Positions 44,901 to 53,295 of a DNA stretch of 64,000 bases are shown here, piece after piece. The notes beneath the pieces are model-generated. The model was not told the DNA's origin. It made no database searches and worked only from the letters and a program-made list of their open reading frames with translations. Made by a program: the position numbers and the translations under genes. How positions within the stretch are numbered: the stretch's first letter is position 1; each line of letters begins with the position of its first letter. This DNA comes from Cafeteria roenbergensis. Its lineage: Eukaryota; Sar; Bigyra; Bicosoecida; Cafeteriaceae. Where the stretch lies: the NCBI GenBank assembly GCA_008330645.1, contig VLTN01000044.1, forward strand, positions 243,114-307,113, in the 5' to 3' direction.

Positions 44901-47900
44901 GCCGCCGCAGCGGGGCGGGCCGGCGCCTCTGCCAGCGTCTCCGGAATCCCAGTCCATTCTCAGTCCGAGTCCGGCGTCCGAAGCGTTGCCTCGACCGCTT
45001 CCGCAGGGCCCACCGGCTGCTGTCCCTTGGGCATGTCAGCGGCCGAGGGAGCCCGGGCCGACGCCCGCGCCGCGGCCGCCCTCGCCGCCGCCAACCAGCG
45101 CGAGCGCGAGCTGAGCCGCCTCTTCCGCCGCATGGACGAGTGGGACGTGTTCACCGACCACACGCTCCTCACTGCAGCGGCTGCGAACAGCATCAGCAAC
45201 GCCGTCAAGCACTGCCCGGAGGGCTCCGGCCGCATCGTCGTCACGGCCGCTGTCGCCCCCGGCGAGGAGGCGCTCGCGCTCTCGGGCCTCCCGCTCCCCG
45301 TCGGCTGGGCAGAGCTGCAGGCGGAGCACTCCCGCATGGTGGCCGACTACGAGGCGCAGCTGCAGATCCACCACCAGCTGCGGATGCACGGCGGAGGAGG
45401 CGTCGGCCCCGACAGCTCCACGCTGCGACGGCGGCGAGGAGCCAGCAGCCAGCAGCCCCTCATCGGGTCGTCCCCGGCGGGCGGGCGCGGGGCCTCCATC
45501 GCGACTCCTGCGCCCACCCCAACGGGGCCAGGGGTCGCCGCCGACGCGGCGTCGCCCGCCTCCCCCCGCGCCCGGGCAGCCACACTCCAGGGAGTGACGT
45601 CAGGCTCCGACGGCGTGGCCGGCGCCCGGGACACGGCGCCGAATTCCCTCGCCCGGATTCCAGGCCGTGACTACAGCCACAGCCGCAACCGCAGCCGCCG
45701 CCGCGCCTCCTCCTCCTCCTCCGACTCCAACCCCTCCTCCATTTCCGCCGCCCCCGCTCTGCCTCCACCCCCAGCCCCCCTCGTGCTCGGCGTGGTGCAA
45801 ATCGAGGTGTTCGACAACGGCCAAGGCATCCCCGCGGCCATGCTCGCGGGAGGCGGCCTCTTCTCGCCATTCGCGCGCCTCAGAGACGACGACGAGTCCA
45901 GGCGGATGACCTCCTCGGGCCTCGGCCTCTCAATCGTCCGGCGGAGCATCGTTGACGCGCTCAGAGGCGTGGTCGGCCTTGCGTCGGTGGAGGGCCGCGG
46001 CACCGTTGCCTACGCCAGGTTCCCTGTCGTCCTCCGCAAGGCCGCCGACGTCCCGCAAGCCTCTCTGCCGGCGTCTCTCAGCGGTTTCCCAAGCAGCTTC
46101 GCCGGACCCGCGGCCGAGCAAGACGCAGCCGCAGCCGCAGCCATCGGCAGCGGCAGAGGGCCCGCCGCCTCTGGGTCGCGCGGCCGCGGCGCCTTGCTGC
46201 GAGGCGCGGGCTCTGACATCGGCGCGTCCCGCGCAGACATTCCCCTCGGCATCCTGGCGGCCCAGATGGCGCGGGAGGAGCAGAGCGCTGGTGCCGCCGG
46301 CTCTGCTGCAGGCGGCCCTGGCCCGGGACCTGCAGAGGCTGCGGCTGCATCGAACGGCGCAGCACGCGATCCCCGCATCACAGGGACTGGCAGAGCCCTC
46401 GTCACAGTCGGTGGCTCGGCCGGGCGGCAGGAGCCAGCGAAGCAGCTTCACCTGGCAACGTCGCGGTCAGCTGACGACGCCCCCGCGCAGGTGCCGGGCG
46501 TGGACACGGCAGCCGTTGCGGACGGGGGGCGGGGCAGGCGGCAGCGCGATCGCGATCGCGTCCCCCGGCGAGAGGTGCGGCGCGCCGCTGCTGCGGGGAT
46601 CGCGGGGGTTCAGGGCGCGACGGCGGCGGCGGCAGCAGCAGCAGCAGCGGCAGCAGCGGCTGCGGCAGCAGAAAGTGCTGCCACAGATGCGGCCACGACG
46701 GCTCCAGCTGCCTCAGGCGGCAGGCCACGAGACAGAGGGCGTGGGGGCCAGCCCGCCACCACGCCGGGCGGCGGGATCGACTCGATGTCTGCGCTCACCC
46801 CGGCAGCAGTCGAGGCTGGCTCGTTCAGCGACAGCAAGTCGTCACCGGGCACGAGCTCGCCCTCAGCCGGCCTGTCCGCCGCCCCTGCGGCCACCGCGCA
46901 GTCTGCCGGCAAGGGCCGGGCTCGAGGGAGGGTTTCCAGTGCGCGTGTGTCTCCTGAGCCAGGCGATTCCCAAGAGCACCACCCGCCGCACGCCCCGTCC
47001 CGCGCGGAGGGCGTGGCGGCGGCGGGGGCTTCTGAGCTGGAGCAGGGTGGTGGCAGAGGCGCAGGGACGGTGCCCGAAGATGGAGGCGAGGGCGGGGCAG
47101 CTGGTAGGGCGGGCGCCTCAGAGGCGGGCAGGCCGAGGCGAAGGCAGCAGAGGCCGGGCCGCGAGGACAGGCGGGCGGCGCGACGCGCAGGCAAGGCCGG
47201 CGCCGGTTCGGCAGCCACTGCTGGCGCAAGTGCAGGTGGCAACGACGATGGTGACAACGATGGCGAAGGCGCCGATGCGGGTGCCGCCTCTCGCCGAGGC
47301 GGCGGGTCTGGGTCGGGAGAGGACTGTGGGGCTCAGGCGGGGGCGCCGGGGGGGAGCGCGCATGGACCGGCCGCCTCCTCAGCTGAGAGCGCTGGTGCCG
47401 ACGACAAGCCGCTCGACGCCCGGGCCGCTCGCGAGGCCCGCCGCATCGCCCGCCGAGCAGAGCGCGAGGCGGCCAAGCAGGAGGCCGCGGCGGCAGCTGC
47501 AGCCGCAGCAGCGTCTGCGGCGCCCAGCAGCGGCAAGGGCACAGCGAGGGGCTCCCACGCCTCGCACTCCAGCGCAGCGGGGGCAGGGACTGCCCCGGTG
47601 GCGACCGCCGCCCCCCAACCCATTCGCGGCGTCGTTCCCTCGCTGCGCGGAAAAGTGGCCTTCGTGGTCGACGACGAGCGCATCAACCGCACGATGCTTT
47701 CGGCCCTGCTGCGAAGGTGGGGGCTCGAGGTGCGCTCCTTCGAGGACGGCCTCAAGCTCATCAACGCGCTCACAGTGGCCGCGCAGTCCTCGGCCCCGGC
47801 CGCGACCGCGGCCCTCGAGTCCGGCCCGGCCACGGCCGAAGCTGCAGCATGGGCCACATCGCAGGCAGCGGCCGCTGGGGCGGCAGTAGCTGCTGCCGAC

Positions 47901-48476
47901 GCCGAGCCGGCGCCGTCCGTTGACGGCAGGCTGACTGGCACGGCAGGCGATGGCGCCGCGGCCTCGGCAGGCCGCGGCCCAGCCAAGTCGCGCCTCGCCG
48001 CTCGGGCCCGCGTCGGAATGATCGACACGTCATCGGACATACACGTGGTCTCTGCCCCAGCCTCTGCAACCAGGTCCGGAACCGCAATGGGCGGGCACTC
48101 GCAGCGCACACCGGCATCGGCTGGAGCAGCCGCAGCAGCCGCAGGGGCGGGCCCCGAGTCCGCCCCTGCCTCGCCCGACCACCGCTCCGTCGCCCAGGCC
48201 ATGCCTGCCGTCATCACCCTGGACATCTCAATGCCCCGCTGCGACGGCTTTGAGGCCATGCGCCTCATTGGCGAAATGGTCGCCGCCGGCAAGCTACCCG
48301 CCATCCCGCCCGTCATCGCCGTCACGGGCAACGCCACGCAATCGGACACGCAGCGCATGCTCGACCTTGGCGCCATCGACGTCCTCCACAAGCCTATCGA
48401 CCCCGACGCCCTCCTCGTCAGAATCAACCGCGTTCCCGAAGACCGGAGGTCAGTCAGGAAGCCCGGACGGGCCTAG
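41966..48476 (+). CDS. HK5: large hybrid histidine kinase with intact catalytic motifs
   Basis: Two exons (41966-42372, 42635-48476), 2,082 residues. It has about eight hydrophobic segments, then SVSHEARGPLNAAMLSLELL (His about 419), matching the H box. The ATPase domain is complete but split by a roughly 570-residue Ser/Ala/Gly-rich insertion: N box AANSISNAVKHCPEGSG (about 988), G1 VFDNGQGIPAAM (about 1195), then FARLRDDDES and SSGLGLSIVRRSIV. The receiver has FVVDDERINRTML (about 1814), phospho-Asp in TLDISMPRCDG (about 1998), VTGNAT and HKPID, with about 140 disordered residues inserted before the Asp strand. Known chemistry: ATP-dependent His autophosphorylation and His-to-Asp transfer. 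It is the only paralogue here able, by motif, to make phospho-His, so it is a candidate trans-kinase for HK1-HK4 (inference). ATG 41966 gives MPSRTVRLLTGSSSWPRRE. Confidence 0.88.
42373..42634 (+). other. HK5 intron
   Basis: Donor TTCACG|GTGAGC, acceptor CGCTGCCCGCAG|AATGCTC, 262 nt, phase 2 in the conserved Arg codon (TRS-R-MLVFLGLL). It confirms common ancestry with HK1-HK4. Confidence 0.88.
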
Positions 48477-48814
48477 GGCGGCCGCCCCCCTCCCCACGGC
48501 GCACGCAGGCCCGGTCTGGGCGCAACTTTCGGCGCTTTGAGATTTGCGCTGAGCGGCTGCGGCTCACTTTGTCCGGCGCGCAACTCGCACGCGCGTTGCA
48601 TCACAGCGGGTTGGCCTGCAAACTCGTCCGCGTGCCGGTTGTGTGCGACAGCGAATTATAATCGATCGCAACCTCACACGCTCGCTTGTAGGCAACGCAC
48701 ACGCATAGGGAGCACCAGCTCGAGCGGGCGGCGTATAAGAGCGGATGGGCAGGCAGCGGGCACAGCACATCTCGAAGTGTCCCGCCAGCAACGGAAGCGA
48801 TCCTTTGGCCGCGG
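48477..48814. other. Convergent intergenic region with TATA-like elements
   Basis: 338 bp between the 3' ends of HK5 (plus) and the RS-rich gene (minus). It is AT-richer than its surroundings and has AATTATAATC near 48655 and GGCGTATAAGAGCGG near 48731. TATA-like boxes are unexpected between two 3' ends, so an unannotated short RNA gene is possible. I could not fold a tRNA cloverleaf from it. Confidence 0.35.
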
Positions 48815-51800
48815 TCACCCCAGCTTGGGGCCCCTTCCGAGCCTGGAGGCCGACAGAGCCCGCGTGGCAGCGCCGTCAGGGCCCCACAGGTCCCTGCCCG
48901 CGACCAGCTCGCGGCAGGCGTCGCATCGCTCGGGCCTCGCCCCCGCACTGCACGGCCCTCCGCCCCCGAGGCGACCCTGGCCGTCGCACAGTCCTTCCTT
49001 GCGCCACCCGCCCGCCCCGCCCACGCCAGGCTGTCGACTGTCGCGGTGGACGGCGCAGTAGCAGGGAGCGGGGCTGCCTGCCGGAGTGACGTCGCGCGAG
49101 CCGCTTGGTCGATGGCGCTCCCGCGCCCTGCCGCGGCTCCGTCCGGACGACCCGCGTGCAGGCGGCGGGCCGATTCCACGCGCGGCATACCCGTGACTTG
49201 CGCGCGACGCGTACTTGACATCTTCGAGACCGTTCCACTCCACCACCGAAGTCAGGGTCGGCTCTGCCGGCAGAGCCCATGCCATACTTGAGAGGCTGGC
49301 TTCCGCGTCGCCGGCAGCCCGCTCGGCCCGTCGGCGCGCCCTGGCCGCGGCGTCCGCGGCCGCGGCGGCCCGACCGGCCGCCCTGGCATGGCTCGAGAAG
49401 ATCCATCGCGGAACTGACGCAGCGCGGCGCCGGGCCGCAGCGGCAGCGGCAGCGTCGGCAGCTGCCCGCCGTCCCGCCTCGGCCGCCACCACCTCTGCCA
49501 GCGCCGCCTCCGTTCCCTGCAGAAGCAGGAACATACCCTGCGCCCTCCTGGCGTCAGCTGCCGCCTGCTCCTCCTCTCTCGCCCGCCGAGCTTGCCTGAT
49601 CAGCTGACACCGCGCCCGCTCCTCCGCCGCTGCTGCGGCAGCCAGCCTGGCCTTGCGTCGCTCCCTGCGTCGCTCCTTCCGGCCGTCTTCCCAGGCCTGC
49701 CTCCGTACGGCAGCGGCCTCGCACTTGGCCGCCGCTGCCTCCTTCGCCGCCCACACCGCCGCCCGGCTCAGCTCTCGAAGCCGGCCCTCCATCGCCGCGG
49801 CGCTGCCGGCAGCCACGCGGGCTACCCTGCGCGCCTCGGCCGCCTCCGCCTCCGCCAGCCGTCGCCGCTCGACCTCTCGCCCGCTGTCAGGCGGAATCAA
49901 GCCGCTGCCGGCTCTGCTGCCGCCGCCCCGGCTTGCGCCACGGCCGCCGCCGCCTCCCCCCCTCGGCCCGCCACGCGACTCTTCCCCCCGCAGCGCCGTT
50001 GCCGCACGCCGTACCGCCCCGCGGAGGTCCTTCCCGGCGCGCTCCCCGGCAACGAGCACCCCCGCCAGCCGCGCTGCGACCCACCCCTCGCTGGCGTCCG
50101 AAGGCACGTCCGACGTCCCGCTCGTCAGCTGCGGCGAAACCGCGCGATGGTGCGTTCGGGACCTGGCCGAGGCGGCGCGTCTGCCGCCGTGGCGCTCGCT
50201 CCCGCGCTCTGCCCGGCCGCGGGACAGGCTGCGCTGGTGGCGCCGGCCGTGCCGCCGGCCACGGCGGCCCGTGGACTGGCTGGCGGCGGAGTGCTCATCC
50301 GACAGCCCGCCTTGCCAGGACTCCTGGGCAGAGTCCCGCCTGTGGCCCGTGCGGCTGCGCCGACTGCCGCCGCGGTCGCGGTCCTCCCTCTCCTGGCGCG
50401 AGCTCGTTGACCGGCGGCTCCGCCTCGGCTGCGTCAGGGACAGGCGGGCCCGGCCGGCCGCGGCGGTGGCCGAGCCCGACCGAGTCCGCCCGCGAGCCCC
50501 TCCGCCACGATGCGTTGGCTCGCCGGACATGGCCGCTCGGCGGGACTCTCGGCCACCATTTGATGACTCGGAGTCCAAGGAGGCGGCCGACCCGCTCCGT
50601 GGCTGCCCCCCCCCCGCGTGGACCCCGGTCGCATCCCCTGGAGCAGCAGCGACTGCGTCCGCTGTCCGACCGGTCGGGCGATCAGTGCCCCGGACGCTTG
50701 CACCTCTGTGTTCACTCAATTCTGCGCCTGCGCCTGCGACTACGCTGGAAGCACCAGCAGTGGCGGGGGCACGTCGCCCGGGCTGGGGAGCGCCACGCCG
50801 CCCGCCCGCCAACGCAGTCCCGGCGGTGTCGCCAGCACCGTGAGTTGGGTCGGCCGAGTTCGCCGCTGCTGGCGCCGGAGTCGGCGCTGGAGCTGCAGGC
50901 GGCTGGGGCTGAGACTGCAGCTGAAACTGCAGCTGAAACTGCGGCTGCGAGACCTGCGGCGGAGGCTGCTGCTGCAGCTGATGTTGGGCGGCAGGCTCGC
51001 TGGTACAGCCAGCAGGCGTTGGCTGGCCGGCGAGCGGAGGACGGGCGCCGCGCACCGCGCTGGCTGACTCGGTGGACGACCCTGAATCGCCGGGCGATTC
51101 TCCGGGCGCACCGGCACTGCCCGGAGTCCCAATGGGGCGGACGGCGAACCGTGGCCGTGCCGGCGACCGGCCAGCGGAGCCGCTGGAGCCGCTGGGGACA
51201 GCCCCCTGCGGCCTCTGGGGTTCACCAGCCGCTACCGCGGCGGGATGCTGGCCGCGCCCCGCCGCCTGCACCGCTTGCAACAGGGACGCCAGAGGGCCGA
51301 GCAGCTCGCTGCTGACGTCATCCGACGACGGGTCGTTGCTCGCTGCTCCAGAGCCAGCCCCGCGAGCGTCCGCGAGTTCCACAGAGTCCGGAGACGCTGC
51401 TGCCTTGGCCCTTCTCCGGCGGCGGGTCTGATTGTCCCGTGTCTCTTCGGCAGGCTCACCGCGAGCGCGGCTCGGACCCCGCCCGCGATCCGAGTCGCTC
51501 GAGTCCTGGCGTCCTCTGCTCCGGCTGCGGTTGCGGCTGTGGCTGCGGCTGCTCCGGCTGTGGCTGCTCCGGCTGCGGCTGCGGCTGTGGCTGCTCCGGC
51601 TGTGGCTGCTCCGGCTGTGGCTGCGCTTGGGTTCACGTCGATCGGCTCGCCTCCCGCCAAAGTCGCTTCCACCCCGGCCCTGCCGCGTTGGCAAGGCGCG
51701 ATGGTGACTGCGCCCGCGCCCGCCCGCTCCGCCGTCGCCGTCACGGACACCATCGCTTTGCCTCTCCACGGCTTCGTCCTCGTCGTCGCTGGCCGACCGG

Positions 51801-53170
51801 GCACGCCCGTGCCTGGTGGCAGAGCCGCTTCTCCCGACCGATGGGCGAAACCTCACGCCGTGGGAAGTGCTGGAAGACTGACCCCCAGCTCTGCTGCTAG
51901 CTCTGCTCACGCCTGCGGACCGCGAACGCGACCCTCCCCGCCTTCCGCCGCCGCTTGTGGATGCATCACTCTCGGTGTCATGATGCCGGCGTGACCGGCT
52001 CCTAATTGGGCTTGCTGAAGGCGACCCAGCAGCCCGGTGCCAGCCTCGTGGAGAGGGCGCCTGACGCCGGCCCCGCGGCGACAAGTCGCGGCTGACAGGA
52101 GCGTAGTCCCGGGCGGTTTCGTCGTATCCGTGAGTCCAGCCACGGGGGTGACGCCCCGTGCCGTCCGAAGCAGCAGCAGCAGCTGGCGCCGCCGGATGCG
52201 CTGTCCAGAGGTTGGTCGCGCTGCTCCGGCGAATAGCAGAGCGGGCCTGGATGGCAGCCTCGGCGGCCACACCAGCGAGGCGAGCTGCCACGTCCCGCTG
52301 CGAGGCGTCCGTGCGCGCGCGCGCCACCGCCTGCTCCGCAGCCCGCGCCGCCGCGGTCGCTGCGGCTATGGCCGAACGCACGGAGGCGTCGGCCGTGGAG
52401 GCGTCTGCAGGACCATGCGGGGACCAAGGGCGGGCGGCAGGGCCTGCGTGGCTGCAGCAATGGTCCTGGGCCGCGCTGCTGCGCGCCAGCCTCATGCCAG
52501 ACTGCGCTGCCGCTGCGAGCAGGGACCGGCAAGCTTCAACCGTCGCGGACGACGACTCAGATGAGACCGTGGCGGCGTCATCCCCGCGACCGTGCGGCAC
52601 AGCAATGCCTCGCCTGTCGTCTGGGGCATACCAGCCCGCTCTTAGGCCTCGTGACTGGGCAATCGCGGCGGCAACGGCCTTGCGCTCGGAGTCCCACACA
52701 CCCATGTCGCTCCCGCTGTCGGAAAGCTGCTCGCCGCTTGCAGGAGTGGCACCTCCGGCGTGACGTTCACGCCTGCGAGGCTGGTTGTGCTCTGTGCGCT
52801 CCATAGCGCCCGCCGGCTCCCACGCGGCGCCCGGAGAAAACGGCTGGCGATGGCCGCTCGGCCGCTCGGCTGTCCACAGACTCTGGGCGGCCAGCCGCGC
52901 CAAAGACGCCATGGTTTGCACGTCTTCCTGTGGTTCCGGGCTGTGAAATCGCCACTGCACCCAGCGGTTCCGAAAGGAGGGCCGCCGCGGTGAGTTTAGC
53001 TGCCGCCGTTGCAATTGCTCTGGCGGCTCTGCTTCGTCACTCAAACGTGGGATCAACAATCGACGCAACGGCAAGCCCCGCGGCCAGTGGGCGCATTGCA
53101 CACCCAAGCCGAGCCAGGATATGCGAACCAAGCCACATACCTTGAACAGCGCCACGCAGTCGGCATGCAT
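48815..53170 (-). CDS. Arg/Ser-rich (RS domain) protein with C-terminal Ala/Arg coiled-coil
   Basis: Two exons (53170-53141, 52954-48815) give about 1,389 residues; without the intron the frame opens only at a TTG. No enzyme domain is recognised. Residues about 420-650 hold repeated SRSRS, SHSRSS and RSRSRGR stretches typical of SR-type splicing and RNA-processing proteins, then a Gln/Pro-rich region (QFQLQFQLQSQPQPP) and a second RS-like block with REREDRDRGGSRR. Residues about 1080-1300 are Ala/Arg/Glu-rich and helical (AEERARCQLIRQARRAREEE), a likely coiled-coil. The C-terminus has spaced Cys/His (CYCAVHRD, CDGQG, CDACRELV), possibly a zinc site. A nuclear RNA-related role is inferred from composition only. 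Promoter space upstream is just 125 bp. Confidence 0.6.
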   Translation of the reverse strand: MHADCVALFKVCGLVRISWLGLGVQCAHWPRGLPLRRLLIPRLSDEAEPPEQLQRRQLNSPRRPSFRNRWVQWRFHSPEPQEDVQTMASLARLAAQSLWTAERPSGHRQPFSPGAAWEPAGAMERTEHNQPRRRERHAGGATPASGEQLSDSGSDMGVWDSERKAVAAAIAQSRGLRAGWYAPDDRRGIAVPHGRGDDAATVSSESSSATVEACRSLLAAAAQSGMRLARSSAAQDHCCSHAGPAARPWSPHGPADASTADASVRSAIAAATAAARAAEQAVARARTDASQRDVAARLAGVAAEAAIQARSAIRRSSATNLWTAHPAAPAAAAASDGTGRHPRGWTHGYDETARDYAPVSRDLSPRGRRQAPSPRGWHRAAGSPSASPIRSRSRRHHDTESDASTSGGGRRGGSRSRSAGVSRASSRAGGQSSSTSHGVRFRPSVGRSGSATRHGRARSASDDEDEAVERQSDGVRDGDGGAGGRGRSHHRALPTRQGRGGSDFGGRRADRREPKRSHSRSSHSRSSHSRSRSRSSHSRSSRSHSRNRSRSRGRQDSSDSDRGRGPSRARGEPAEETRDNQTRRRRRAKAAASPDSVELADARGAGSGAASNDPSSDDVSSELLGPLASLLQAVQAAGRGQHPAAVAAGEPQRPQGAVPSGSSGSAGRSPARPRFAVRPIGTPGSAGAPGESPGDSGSSTESASAVRGARPPLAGQPTPAGCTSEPAAQHQLQQQPPPQVSQPQFQLQFQLQSQPQPPAAPAPTPAPAAANSADPTHGAGDTAGTALAGGRRGAPQPGRRAPATAGASSVVAGAGAELSEHRGASVRGTDRPTGRTADAVAAAPGDATGVHAGGGQPRSGSAASLDSESSNGGRESRRAAMSGEPTHRGGGARGRTRSGSATAAAGRARLSLTQPRRSRRSTSSRQEREDRDRGGSRRSRTGHRRDSAQESWQGGLSDEHSAASQSTGRRGRRHGRRHQRSLSRGRAERGSERHGGRRAASARSRTHHRAVSPQLTSGTSDVPSDASEGWVAARLAGVLVAGERAGKDLRGAVRRAATALRGEESRGGPRGGGGGGRGASRGGGSRAGSGLIPPDSGREVERRRLAEAEAAEARRVARVAAGSAAAMEGRLRELSRAAVWAAKEAAAAKCEAAAVRRQAWEDGRKERRRERRKARLAAAAAAEERARCQLIRQARRAREEEQAAADARRAQGMFLLLQGTEAALAEVVAAEAGRRAAADAAAAAAARRRAASVPRWIFSSHARAAGRAAAAADAAARARRRAERAAGDAEASLSSMAWALPAEPTLTSVVEWNGLEDVKYASRASHGYAARGIGPPPARGSSGRSRGRARERHRPSGSRDVTPAGSPAPCYCAVHRDSRQPGVGGAGGWRKEGLCDGQGRLGGGGPCSAGARPERCDACRELVAGRDLWGPDGAATRALSASRLGRGPKLG
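49260..49277. repeat. 18-bp perfect palindrome made of two GGCTCTGCC words
   Basis: GGCTCTGCCGGCAGAGCC, the two orientations of the dispersed word placed head to head inside the coding region of the RS-rich gene. Confidence 0.9.
52955..53140 (-). other. Putative first intron of the RS-rich gene
   Basis: Donor TTCAAG|GTATGT is a strong consensus; acceptor CTGGGTGCAG|TGGCG; 186 nt, phase 0. It joins MHADCVALFK to WRFHSPEPQE. Retention also keeps the frame, so support comes from the splice consensus alone. Confidence 0.6.
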
Positions 53171-53295
53171 TCCAGTTCGCACATGCAAGTCTAGCGATTC
53201 GCAAGTCAAAAACGCGTCAACATTCAACCAATGGTCAACCCAGCGGGGCTTCTCTCCTCGCCAGCAGCAGTGTGGAGCCAGGGTGCTTCGCGATG

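Larger units (their letters stand above)
24..50143 (+). repeat. Dispersed 10-mer GCGAAACCGC, plus strand only
   Basis: Exact copies start at 24, 106, 768, 5590, 10595, 11072, 13294, 17388, 18551 and 50134; one-mismatch versions (GTGAAACCGC, GCGAAACCTC, ACGAAACCGC) occur at about 12836, 13818, 18165, 20694 and 51845. All exact copies are in the same orientation although eight lie in minus-strand genes and two in a plus-strand gene. I noticed no exact reverse complement. Confidence 0.7.

Noticed and set aside
49653-50843. Plus-strand ORF antisense to the RS-rich gene
   Set aside because: Composition is the complement of Arg/Ser codons; no domain and no splice or promoter support.
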